Part shown: positions 9,472 through 17,391 of the stretch, piece by piece
How the letters are laid out: the number at the start of each line of letters is the position of its first letter
Numbering within the stretch: the first letter of the stretch is position 1
DNA from: Streptomyces nigra
GTDB lineage: Bacteria; Actinomycetota; Actinomycetes; Streptomycetales; Streptomycetaceae
NCBI RefSeq assembly: GCF_003074055.1
Contig: NZ_CP029043.1
Location: 868,001 to 932,000, forward strand
DNA length: 64,000 bases
Direction: 5' to 3'
Notes under the pieces: generated by a model
Databases searched by the model: none
What the model saw: only the letters and a program-made list of their open reading frames with translations
What the model was told of the DNA's origin: nothing
Program-made: the position numbers and the translations under genes

Positions 9472-9787
9472 GACCCCTCGGCTTCCTGCGGACGGCACCC
9501 CGGGCGGGGGCCTGTGGAGGTGCGGCACCCGGGCGTCGGCATGTCCTGTCGTCGGTGCGTCCTGGCGTCTGCACACCCTTGCGTCGGCACGCCTTTGCGT
9601 GAGCAGCAACAACAGCATCTATGCAATTGCGTAATTTTGCAATTCAGCATTTTCCACAGACGGCCCCCCTCGTGCGGCTCACCCCGTGCGGCCGCCCACC
9701 CGCTGCGCCCCATGCCCGGCCAGCCCGCACAGGTCCCGAGGGCGGCGGATACAGTGCGGAAAGACGGCAGTTCGTTGGAGGGGACGC
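9472..9787. promoter_or_regulatory. Divergent promoter region with ArsR-type operator (9625-9644)
   Basis: This 316-bp spacer separates the ArsR-SulP operon from the metallophosphoesterase gene. I see no gene in it. An unusually AT-rich patch at 9620-9655 holds AATTGC-N8-GCAATT with perfect 6-bp arms (9625-9630 and 9639-9644), the same design as at 7323-7340. Confidence 0.6.
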
Positions 9788-10996
9788 GTGACCGACACCA
9801 GCAACACCCGATCCACCGACGGCGAGACGCGGACCCCGCGGCCGAGGCGGCTGCTGTACCGCGTGATGCGCTACCTCCCCGCGATCGCCCCCGTCCTGCT
9901 GTGGGCCGTGCCGTGCTGGGTGCTCCTGCACACCGGTCAGCAGTGGCCGCTCCCCGTCACGCTCACCGGCACCGCCCTCTTCGTACTGGGCCTCGTGGTC
10001 ATGCCGGTCGCGATGGCGCGTGGTCACGGGCGGCGCCAGCAGGACCGGGCGGCCGTCCTCGGCGACTCGTTGCTGGGCGGCAGCTGGGTGCTGTTCACCT
10101 GGTCGGTGCTGCTGGGCGTGCCGCTGCGGATCGCGCTCGCCCTGGCCGGTGTCGGCGAGGGACAGGACCGGGCCCGGATCGTCACCTGGGCCGTCCTCGG
10201 CGTCACCGCCGTCCTGCTCGCCTGGGGCTACGCGGAGGCCCGGCGCGTCCCCCGCGTGCGGCAGGTCGACGTCCGGCTCCCCCGGCTCGGCGCCGGGCTG
10301 GACGGCCTGCGGGTCGCCCTCGTCACCGACACCCACTACGGCCCTCTCGACCGCGCCCGCTGGTCCGCGCGGGTCTGCGAGACGGTGAACGGCCTGGACG
10401 CCGACGTGGTGTGCCACACCGGCGACATCGCGGACGGCACCGCCGACCGCCGCCGCGCCCAGGCCGCCCCGCTCGGCACGGTGCGCGCCTCGCGGGCCAA
10501 GGTGTACGTCACCGGCAACCACGAGTACTACAGCGAGGCCCAGGGCTGGGTCGACCTGATGGACGAGTTGGGCTGGGAGCCGCTGCGCAACCGCCATCTG
10601 CTGCTCGAACGCGGCGGTGACACCCTCGTCGTCGCCGGCGTGGACGACGTCACCGCCCAGTCCTCCGGCCTGCCCGGTCACCGGGCCGACGTCGCCGCGG
10701 CCCTGTCGGGCGCCGACCCCGACCTGCCCGTGCTGCTCCTGGCGCACCAGCCGAAGTTCGTGGACCGGGCGGCGGCCGCCGGTGTCGACCTCCAGCTGTC
10801 CGGACACACCCATGGCGGCCAGATCTGGCCCTTCCACCACCTGGTCCGACTCGACCAGCCCGCTCTCGCCGGGCTCAGCCGGCACGGCACCCGCACCCAG
10901 CTCTACACCAGCCGTGGCACCGGCTTCTGGGGCCCGCCCTTCCGGGTCTTCGCACCCAGCGAGATCACCCTGCTCGTGCTCCACGGCGAGCACTGA
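9788..10996 (+). CDS. Membrane-anchored metallophosphoesterase
   Basis: A 402-residue protein from GTG 9788 behind GGAGGGG. The first 160 residues carry about four hydrophobic segments. The catalytic domain follows with the calcineurin-like motifs in order: VTDTHYGP (D-x-H), HTGDIADG (GD), TGNHEYY (GNHE) and LSGHTHGGQIWP (GHTHGG). Those ligands hold two metal ions that cleave phosphoesters. This YkuE/YaeI-like layout acts at the membrane, possibly on a lipid phosphodiester; the substrate is not deducible. It ends 26 bp before the convergent histidine kinase gene. Confidence 0.88.
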   Translation: MTDTSNTRSTDGETRTPRPRRLLYRVMRYLPAIAPVLLWAVPCWVLLHTGQQWPLPVTLTGTALFVLGLVVMPVAMARGHGRRQQDRAAVLGDSLLGGSWVLFTWSVLLGVPLRIALALAGVGEGQDRARIVTWAVLGVTAVLLAWGYAEARRVPRVRQVDVRLPRLGAGLDGLRVALVTDTHYGPLDRARWSARVCETVNGLDADVVCHTGDIADGTADRRRAQAAPLGTVRASRAKVYVTGNHEYYSEAQGWVDLMDELGWEPLRNRHLLLERGGDTLVVAGVDDVTAQSSGLPGHRADVAAALSGADPDLPVLLLAHQPKFVDRAAAAGVDLQLSGHTHGGQIWPFHHLVRLDQPALAGLSRHGTRTQLYTSRGTGFWGPPFRVFAPSEITLLVLHGEH

Positions 10997-11022
10997 AGGG
11001 CGCCGGCGCGCAGACGCGCCCG

Positions 11023-12453
11023 TCAGAACACCGAGACCCATTCCTCCCGTTGGCCCGACCGTGCGCGGCGGGGCGTGCCGGTGGGCTGTTCCACCACGGG
11101 GCGCAGCCGGACCACGGCGTCCAGACCACCGCCGGGTGCGACCTTCAGGATGACGTCGCCGCCGCCGGCCCGGGTGAGTTGGCGCACGATGGGCAGGCCG
11201 AGGCCGGTGCCCTCGTGGTAGGAGTCGGCGGCCCGCCAGAACCGGTCGAAGGCGCGTTCCCGTTCCGACTCGCTCATACCGGGTCCCTGGGCGATCACAT
11301 GGAGTTCGACACCGCCGGAGCGTCCCCCGCCTGAGCGTTCGTCGCCGGTGCGCCGGGTGGCCGGCGTGATCGCGGTGCCAGGCGGGGTGACCCGGAGGGC
11401 GTTGGAGAGCAGGTTGTCGATGACCTGCTCCAGGGCACCGGGGACCGCCCAGACCCGGCCGGCCGGGTCTCCGGTCACCATGATGTCGACATGGTGCTCG
11501 GCGGCGAAGGCGGTCCAGGTGGCCGCGCGGTCGGCCACGACCGCGTCGAGGTCGGTGGCCTCCGGGGCGGTCGCGGAGTTCTCGAGCCGGGCCAGGGCCA
11601 GCAGTCCGTGCACCATACGGCCGAGGCGTTCCACCTCCCCCACCGCCTCCTCGAGGCTGCCGTGGGCGCGCGGATCGAGGTAGGGCTCGAAGTTCTCCAG
11701 CCGCAGCCGTAGCGCGGTCAGCGGGGTTTTCAGCTGGTGGGAGGCCTCGGAGGCGAACGCCCGCTGTGCCTGGAGCAGATGCTGCAGCCGGGTCGCGGTC
11801 CGGGTGAACGTGTGGGCGAGGCGCCGGAGTTCGGGCGGGCCCTGCGAGGTGGTGGGCGGCGCCTTCAGGCTGCCGTCGGCGAGTTCGGCGGTGGCGTGCT
11901 CCAGGGCCCGTACGGGTCCGGTGGCCCAGTGGGCGAGCGCGAAGGCGATGGCGGCGACGGCCACGAGCAGGCCCAGGCCGATCAGGGCCAGGGTCGTCCA
12001 GATGCCGTGGATCTTCGCGGTGACCGGGGCGACCGGGTAGGAGACGCGGACCACGCAGCGGACGGTCGTACCGGAGGAGCCGGGCACGGTGACGGTGAAC
12101 GTGTCGCCCTGGACGGCGCGGTTCTCGCGGGTGGTGGACAGCGAGCGGTCGCGCCGGGCGGCGTCGATGTCGGGCTGGGCGGACAGGTCGGTGCCGACGG
12201 CGATGGCCTCGTCCGAGTCGGCGAGCACCTTACCGGTGGCGTCGACGACGAGGACATGGCTGCCGTTGCCCTCGATGAAGTCGGACACCAGTTCCGGGAC
12301 GTCCGAGGTGGCGCGCCGTTCGACCCGGACCTCCAGGGCCTGGGCGAGCAGTTCGGCCGAGTGCCGTCCGTCGCCGGTGAAGCGGGACACCTCGCCTCGG
12401 GCGTAGAAGTAGCCGAGAGGCACTTCCAGGCCGAGCAGGACGAGCATGGTCAC
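11023..12453 (-). CDS. Sensor histidine kinase; native start region interrupted by amber codon
   Basis: The protein has two membrane segments around an extracellular loop, a HAMP region near residue 180-225, the H box in ASEASHQLKTPLTALRLRLE, the N box in QVIDNLLSNALR and the G box in GTGLGLPIVRQL. The natural start appears to be GTG 12486, which overlaps the stop of the response regulator gene (GTGA). From there codons read V-T-R-R-L-L-L-S-stop, with TAG at 12460-12462, and then continue LSVTMLVLLGLEV in the first membrane helix. The coordinates given assume restart at GTG 12453 (or ATG 12447), which loses only 11 residues. It pairs with the regulator upstream. One base change or a sequencing error explains the stop. 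Confidence 0.75.
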   Translation of the reverse strand: MTMLVLLGLEVPLGYFYARGEVSRFTGDGRHSAELLAQALEVRVERRATSDVPELVSDFIEGNGSHVLVVDATGKVLADSDEAIAVGTDLSAQPDIDAARRDRSLSTTRENRAVQGDTFTVTVPGSSGTTVRCVVRVSYPVAPVTAKIHGIWTTLALIGLGLLVAVAAIAFALAHWATGPVRALEHATAELADGSLKAPPTTSQGPPELRRLAHTFTRTATRLQHLLQAQRAFASEASHQLKTPLTALRLRLENFEPYLDPRAHGSLEEAVGEVERLGRMVHGLLALARLENSATAPEATDLDAVVADRAATWTAFAAEHHVDIMVTGDPAGRVWAVPGALEQVIDNLLSNALRVTPPGTAITPATRRTGDERSGGGRSGGVELHVIAQGPGMSESERERAFDRFWRAADSYHEGTGLGLPIVRQLTRAGGGDVILKVAPGGGLDAVVRLRPVVEQPTGTPRRARSGQREEWVSVF

Positions 12454-12482
12454 ACTGAGCTAGCTGAGCAGGAGCCGGCGGG

Positions 12483-13268
12483 TCACCGGAAGTTCTCCCC
12501 CGTCCCCTGCCACGCCGGTACGGCGGACTCGGGGGCGGCGGGAGGCGGCACCCGCGCGGCGTCGGGCGGCTGGAGCCGGAACCCGACGCCGCGGATGGTG
12601 TCGATCCAGCCGGAGTCGCCGAGTTTGCGGCGCAGGGCGGCGATGTGGACGTCCAACGTCTTGGTGGGACCGAAGTAGTTGGGCTGCCACACGGTGTCCA
12701 GGATGTGCTGCCGGGTGCAGACGGCGCCGGGGTCGTCGGCCAGGCACACCAGCAGGTCGTACTCCTTCGGGGACAGGGCGACCGGTTCCCGACCGAGGTG
12801 CACCTGACGGGTCCGGCGGTCGACCGTCAGCGGGCCGATCCGCTGGAGGCCCGGAGTCGGGCGGCCCAGCGTGGTGGGCCCGGTCGCGGCCGCGGTCGGC
12901 GGACCCTCGGCGAAGGCGCTCTGCGAGCGCCGGGTGACGGCCCTGATCCGGGCGATCAACTCACGGACACCGAACGGCTTGGACATGTAGTCGTCGGCAC
13001 CGATCTCCAGACCGAGGACCCGGTCGACCTCGTCGCTCCTGGCGGTGATCATGATGATGGGCACCTGGGAGCGAAGCCGCAGCGCCCGGCACACCTCGAT
13101 GCCGTCCACGTCCGGCAGACCCAGATCCAGCAGCACCATGTCGCAGGGTCCGGCGGCGAGCCCTTCCGCTCCGGTGCGGGCACGGTCGACCGTGAAGCCG
13201 AAACGGCCCAGCCCTTCCTTCAGGGGACCGGCCACCCGATCGTCGTCCTCGATCAGCAAGACATGCAT
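12483..13268 (-). CDS. OmpR/PhoB family response regulator
   Basis: A 261-residue regulator from ATG 13268. The receiver domain opens with MHVLLIEDDDRV, has the phospho-acceptor in MVLLDLGLPDVDG (Asp near residue 51) and the switch lysine in YMSKPFG. The C-terminal winged helix (LSPKEYDLLVCLADDPGAV, then TLDVHIAALRRKLG) binds DNA. The stop overlaps the original start codon of the sensor kinase by GTGA, so kinase translation would be coupled. A proline- and alanine-rich tail of about 20 residues ends the protein. Signal and target genes cannot be read from the sequence. Confidence 0.92.
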   Translation of the reverse strand: MHVLLIEDDDRVAGPLKEGLGRFGFTVDRARTGAEGLAAGPCDMVLLDLGLPDVDGIEVCRALRLRSQVPIIMITARSDEVDRVLGLEIGADDYMSKPFGVRELIARIRAVTRRSQSAFAEGPPTAAATGPTTLGRPTPGLQRIGPLTVDRRTRQVHLGREPVALSPKEYDLLVCLADDPGAVCTRQHILDTVWQPNYFGPTKTLDVHIAALRRKLGDSGWIDTIRGVGFRLQPPDAARVPPPAAPESAVPAWQGTGENFR

Positions 13269-13598
13269 TCGGCGGACTCCCAAGGGGGTTGAGAGGGCGG
13301 GGAGTGAGCGGCGCGTGCGGCAGGCAGGCGGATGGGTCTGGGCGGCGCACGGCCCGCCGCCGTCGAGTACGTGCGCACGGCACCTGTCGTTCACCGGAGT
13401 TGTTGTGGGATCACTCTCGTGGCGAGGCACCGCCGTTGTGACGACCATGGAACAGGCAGAACGTTGGAGGTTCCTCGACCGTCCACTGGCCCGTCGCCGT
13501 CAGCCGCGCTCCTGAGGTGGGGGCGGACCGGCCGGTGCGCGGCGCAGCCCGCCGGCGGTTTCGCACCACGGCCCTGTCCCGCAGAGAGAAAGGACACC
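13269..13598. other. Divergent intergenic region without a gene
   Basis: 330 bp between the response regulator gene (minus) and the frameshifted acidic membrane protein gene (plus). Open frames here lack family character or a ribosome site. It presumably holds both promoters; I see no convincing -10/-35 pair or operator. Confidence 0.5.
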
Positions 13599-14073
13599 GT
13601 GTCACGCGACCCCGAAGCCGGATCCTCGCGGTTCGCGCACTCCGACACGACGGACGCCTCCGCCACGCGCCAGGACGTCCACACCATCCGCCAGGCCGAC
13701 GACCTGATCGGTGAGGACCGCGTGGGGCTGTGGGAGCGGCTGGGCGACCGCAGAGCGACGGCCGCCAGTGCCGCGCTGGCGGGGGGGCGTCCTCCTCGGC
13801 GTCCTCTTCGTGATGTCGATGATCACCGACGGCATCACGTTCAGTTCGGACGAGACGCGGCCCGCCGGGGACGGCACGTCGATCGTGGCCCCCTCGGAGG
13901 ACGCCGGCTCCCCCAGCGAGACGACGGCACCGTCCCCACCGTCGGACTCCCCCTCGGAACCGGCGGAACGGCAACAGCCCGAAGGCAGCGCGTCACCGGA
14001 CGACGACGACCACGACGACTACGACGACCTCGACGATGACGATGACGATGAGGACGACGACGAGGAGAGCTGA
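13599..14073 (+). pseudogene. Frameshifted gene for a single-span protein with an aspartate-rich tail
   Basis: GTG 13599, behind AGAGAGAAAGG, opens a frame that runs about 63 residues (through QDVHTIRQADDLIGEDRVG to SAALAGG) and then becomes nonsense. After a run of seven G at 13781-13787 the -1 frame continues seamlessly with a membrane helix (GGVLLGVLFVMSMI). A Ser/Pro/Thr-rich stretch and a tail with more than 20 Asp/Glu follow, to the stop at 14073. Removing one G restores one protein of about 157 residues: soluble N-terminus, one membrane span, acidic extracellular or cytoplasmic tail. No family is recognised. The run is either a sequencing indel or a slippery tract. Confidence 0.65.
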
Positions 14074-14092
14074 GACGGCTCCGGAAACGCGA

Positions 14093-14128
14093 CAGCCAGG
14101 CGACCGGCTGATGCCGATCGCCTGGCTG
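14093..14128. terminator. Bidirectional hairpin terminator
   Basis: Arms CAGCCAGGCGA (14093-14103) and TCGCCTGGCTG (14118-14128) pair perfectly, with an inner CGGC/GCCG stem. It lies between two convergent genes. Confidence 0.75.
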
Positions 14129-14149
14129 GTGGCCCCGGTAGGGGTTCGC

Positions 14150-14425
14150 TCAGAAGGCGCTGTTGTTGCAGCCCATCTCCGAGCCGAGGTGCGTGCTCTG
14201 CGCGCCCGAGTCGCCCTCGCCGTTGACGCCGCTGCCGAGGACGCCGTTGAGCAGACCGACGACACCGAGGATGTCGATGTTCAGGTCGTGCGACTTGCAC
14301 TCGGTGCTCTGCTGGACGTTGTACGCGTTGCCCTGCGGGCCGTCGGCGTGGGCGGTGCCGGCGGCGAGGAAGCTGACGCTGCCGAGGGCGGCGACCATGA
14401 CGGCGGCCTTGCGAAGCTTGAGCAT
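14150..14425 (-). CDS. Small secreted protein of unknown function
   Basis: A 91-residue protein with a clear Sec signal peptide (LRKAAVMVAALGSVSFLAAG, cut near AHA-D), leaving about 63 residues outside the cell. The mature part has two cysteines (in STECKSHDLN and EMGCNNSAF) that could form one disulfide, around a hydrophobic glycine-rich core (ILGVVGLLNGVLGSG). The size, leader and glycine-rich hydrophobic core recall chaplin-like surface proteins, but the chaplin consensus is not present. GGAGATC precedes the ATG. It stands alone between a hairpin terminator and the next convergent gene. Confidence 0.75.
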   Translation of the reverse strand: MLKLRKAAVMVAALGSVSFLAAGTAHADGPQGNAYNVQQSTECKSHDLNIDILGVVGLLNGVLGSGVNGEGDSGAQSTHLGSEMGCNNSAF

Positions 14426-14529
14426 GTGATCTCCGTGGAGCGAGGTGGATGCGAATCGCGAGAGAGTGACCCCTCACGATTTACGGAGATTAATGAGAAA
14501 TGTCCCAAATTGCCTTTTGGCGCGCCGTG

Positions 14530-15729
14530 TCAGAGGAAGGACGCCAGCCCCTCCAGGAAACGGTCCACCTCCTGGGCCGTGTTGTACGGCGCCAGACCGA
14601 CGCGCAGCGCGGGGTCGGGCAGTTTCAGCGCGGTGAAGGGCTCGTAGGCGTAGAACGACCCGGCGGGAGCCACCACATCGCGCGCCGCCAGATGCGCCTG
14701 CGCCGCTCGGGCGTCGCGTCCCTCCAGAGTCATCAGCAGGGTCGGGGTGCGGTCGGCCGCCTTCGCATGGACGGTCACGGCGTCACCGAGTGCGCGCAGT
14801 CCGTCCTCCAATTGGGCGCGCAGCACGGTCTCGTGCTCGTGGAGCGAGGCCAGCGAGTGCGCGAGCCGCTCCCGGCGCGCGCCCTCGGCCGCGGGGTCCA
14901 GGGCTGCGAGAAAGTCCACGGCGGCCGTCGCGCCCGCCAGCGTCTCGTACGGCAGCGTGCCGAACTCGAAGCGCTCCGGCACCGCGTCGGTGGACGGCAG
15001 GAGCTTGTCCGGCCGCAGCGTCTCCAGCAGTTCGGGAGCGGCGGCGAGCACACCGCAGTGCGGGCCGAGGAATTTGTACGGAGAGCATACGAACAGGTCG
15101 GCGCCGAGGGCCGGTATGTCCACGAGGGCGTGCGCGGCGTAGTGCACGCCGTCCACGTACACCAGCGCGCCGGCCTCGTGCGCCAGGTCGGCGATCCGGC
15201 GTAGAGGCGGCTTGGTGCCGAGTACGTTCGAGGCGGCGGTCACCGCGACCAGGCGGGTGCGGGAGGACAGCGCGCGCTCGTACGAGTCCAGGTCCAGCTC
15301 GGTGGTCCCGGCGTCGATCTCGATCCAGCGCACGGTGACCCCGGCCCGTTCGGCGGCCTGGATCCAGGGGCGGACGTTGCAGTCGTGGTCCAGGCGGCTG
15401 AGCACGATCTCGTCGCCGGGCGCCCAGTCCTTGGCCAGATGCCGGGAGAAGTCGTACGTCAGCTGGGTGGCGCTGCGCCCGTGGACGACGCCCCGCGCGG
15501 GCACGGCGAGCAGATCGGCGTAGGCGGCGCGGAAGTCGGCGACGGCTCGTTCGGCGTTGAGCTCCGACGGGCTGACCGCGCCCCGGTTGGAGAGCGGTGC
15601 GCTCAGCGTGGCCGCGATGGCGTGGGCGACGGGGCGCGGGGTCTGGGTCCCGCCGGGTCCGTCGAAGAAGGCCAGTCCGTCCCGAAGGGAGGGGAAGTGG
15701 GCCCGGAGTGCGGTCAGGTCGATGGCCAT
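14530..15729 (-). CDS. Class V aminotransferase (cysteine desulfurase-like)
   Basis: A PLP-dependent fold-type I enzyme of 399 residues from ATG 15729 (GTG 15762 would add 11; neither has a strong ribosome site). It begins LRAHFPSLRDGLAFFDGPGGTQTP as in the cysteine-desulfurase-like subgroup. The PLP lysine lies in DLFVCSPYKFLGPHCG. The group resembles SufS/CsdA, but I do not see the catalytic cysteine loop of a true desulfurase, so it may be a lyase or aminotransferase. It is divergent from a LysR regulator 134 bp away, the likely controller. Confidence 0.82.
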   Translation of the reverse strand: MAIDLTALRAHFPSLRDGLAFFDGPGGTQTPRPVAHAIAATLSAPLSNRGAVSPSELNAERAVADFRAAYADLLAVPARGVVHGRSATQLTYDFSRHLAKDWAPGDEIVLSRLDHDCNVRPWIQAAERAGVTVRWIEIDAGTTELDLDSYERALSSRTRLVAVTAASNVLGTKPPLRRIADLAHEAGALVYVDGVHYAAHALVDIPALGADLFVCSPYKFLGPHCGVLAAAPELLETLRPDKLLPSTDAVPERFEFGTLPYETLAGATAAVDFLAALDPAAEGARRERLAHSLASLHEHETVLRAQLEDGLRALGDAVTVHAKAADRTPTLLMTLEGRDARAAQAHLAARDVVAPAGSFYAYEPFTALKLPDPALRVGLAPYNTAQEVDRFLEGLASFL

Positions 15730-15863
15730 GGCCTCGGCTTTCGGTCGGGACGCCGTGGACACCTAGACTCTGGCACCCGGCCGTGCGACACGTAAAGCGA
15801 TGGATCGCGAAGGGAGAGTTCACGTTTCATGATGGGGCGAGGGCTCGTGCGAGGCGGTGCGTC

Positions 15864-16787
15864 ATGAAGGACCAGCCGGATCTGAAGCTGTTGTCCACCT
15901 TCCTGGCCGTGGTCGAGCACGGCTCCATGGCCGCGGCTGCGACCGCGCTCGGCTATGTGCCGTCCGCGGTGTCGCAGCACGTCGCCGCCCTGGAACGTGA
16001 CCTGGGGGTCGAGCTGCTGGTCCGCCGTCCGGGCAGCCGGCTGATCCTCACCTCCGCCGGACGGTCGCTGGCCGGTGCCGCCGCGGACCTGTTCGAGGCG
16101 ACCGCCCGCTTCCGGGACGCCGCCGACGGCATCGCCCGCCGAGAGGTGGCCGAACTGCGCGTCGGCGCGTACCCGAGCGCGGTGAGCCATCTGTTCCCGG
16201 ACGTGCTGTCCGCGCTGCGGCCCCGGGAGCGGGGCGTCCGGGTTCGGCTGATCATCGTGGAGACGCACGCGGGGCTGCCCAGGGTGCGCTCCGGCGACCT
16301 CGATCTGCTCATCGCCTACCGGTATCTCCCCGAGGACCCGCCCGTCGCGTCCGCCGAACTGTCCCTCACCTCGCTCGGCCACGAACCGCTCGTCCTCGTC
16401 GCCGGCCCGCAGCCCGGTGGCCGCCCGCTCGCCCTGGAGGACTGCCTGGACCGGGAGTGGACGTCCGGTCTGGCGCACAGCCCCGACCGGCGGCTGCTGC
16501 ACCGCTGGGCCGGTGAGCTGGGCATCGCCCCCGAGGTCACGCTGGAGACCGAGGATCTGCACAGCATGCTGGCGATGATCCGGGCGGGCCTGGCCGTCGG
16601 CTGGATCCCGGCCAGCCTGATCGACGGTGAGCACGGCGGGGGCGGCGTGCAGCGCGTGGTGCTGCCGCCGGGGTCGGCACCGATGCGCCGGGAGGTGCTG
16701 GCCGTGAGCCGGCCCGGTACCCGGCCCCCGATCGCCGACGAGCTGGTCACCCTGCTGACAGCGGCGCTGCGGGACGTCGGGGCGTAG
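15864..16787 (+). CDS. LysR family transcriptional regulator
   Basis: A 307-residue LysR protein. The N-terminal helix-turn-helix spans LLSTFLAVVEHGSMAAAATALGYV to residue 60, with PSAVSQHVAALERDLG as recognition part. A two-lobed effector domain follows (residues 90-300). The ATG at 15864 fits the family start, although no strong ribosome site precedes it. It diverges from the class V aminotransferase gene, the usual arrangement for a LysR protein and its target. The effector is unknown. It ends only 4 bp from the stop of the convergent soxG gene, with no obvious terminator between. Confidence 0.88.
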   Translation: MKDQPDLKLLSTFLAVVEHGSMAAAATALGYVPSAVSQHVAALERDLGVELLVRRPGSRLILTSAGRSLAGAAADLFEATARFRDAADGIARREVAELRVGAYPSAVSHLFPDVLSALRPRERGVRVRLIIVETHAGLPRVRSGDLDLLIAYRYLPEDPPVASAELSLTSLGHEPLVLVAGPQPGGRPLALEDCLDREWTSGLAHSPDRRLLHRWAGELGIAPEVTLETEDLHSMLAMIRAGLAVGWIPASLIDGEHGGGGVQRVVLPPGSAPMRREVLAVSRPGTRPPIADELVTLLTAALRDVGA

Positions 16788-16791
16788 GTCC

Positions 16792-17391
16792 TCAGGCGTC
16801 CCGGAGATACTCCGTCGCCGCGTCCAGCAGCCAGTCCGTCAGGTAGGTGGCGAACGTCGAGCGGACCAGCACCCAGAAACCGGCCCGGTGTGTGTCCCGG
16901 GCGATCAGGACGACCTGTGTGCGGCCCAGTCGGGTGCGGGCGCACCGGCCGGGGCCGAAGGCCCGTGGGTGCAGGTCGAGGGAGCAGCCGTGTGCGAGCA
17001 GGTCGCGGGCGCGGGCGCCGGAGACGAGGAGCGTGGTGTGCTGCGCGGAGACGTCGGTGACCGAGACCGACTCCTCCCCCGCGGCCTCCCGGACACGGCG
17101 CTCCAGGTGCCGCTCGGCGCCCGGTGGCGCCACCAGCAGCCACTCGTCCGGGCCCAGCCACAGCGCGGTCAGGTGCCCGGCGCGGGCGACGGTGTTGGGC
17201 TGGGTGGGGAGGTGCAGGTCGAGGGCCAGGCCTACGGCGCCGGCCGCCGGGCCCTTCGGGTCGAGGCGTATGTCCAGTTGGGTGAGGAAGGGGATCTCGG
17301 CCAGCCGGACCGCGCCCTGTGAGGCGCGGGTGGCGGCGGTCAGGCGGTGCGCGTGCCGGGCCAGCGGGCTGCGCGGGGCGGGGTCAGCCAT
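16792..17391 (-). CDS. soxG: Sarcosine oxidase gamma subunit
   Basis: A 199-residue SoxG-family protein, last gene of the dmg-soxB-soxDA-soxG operon. Conserved pieces include LWLGPDEWLLVAPPG and the C-terminal region around FGPGRCARTRLGRTQVVLIA. Gamma is the small structural subunit of the heterotetrameric sarcosine oxidase, which demethylates sarcosine to glycine with transfer of the methyl carbon to tetrahydrofolate. Its start overlaps the end of soxA by 8 bp, so it is translationally coupled to it. Confidence 0.88.
   Translation of the reverse strand: MADPAPRSPLARHAHRLTAATRASQGAVRLAEIPFLTQLDIRLDPKGPAAGAVGLALDLHLPTQPNTVARAGHLTALWLGPDEWLLVAPPGAERHLERRVREAAGEESVSVTDVSAQHTTLLVSGARARDLLAHGCSLDLHPRAFGPGRCARTRLGRTQVVLIARDTHRAGFWVLVRSTFATYLTDWLLDAATEYLRDA

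Noticed and set aside
13332-14039. Long plus-strand frame beginning before the acidic membrane protein
   Set aside because: Only its part from GTG 13599 to the G7 tract makes sense; the beginning lacks a ribosome site and the end is arginine-rich nonsense.
13980-14073. GAC/GAT-rich tract as a microsatellite or CRISPR-like repeat
   Set aside because: It simply encodes the Asp/Glu tail; units are irregular and there are no spacers.
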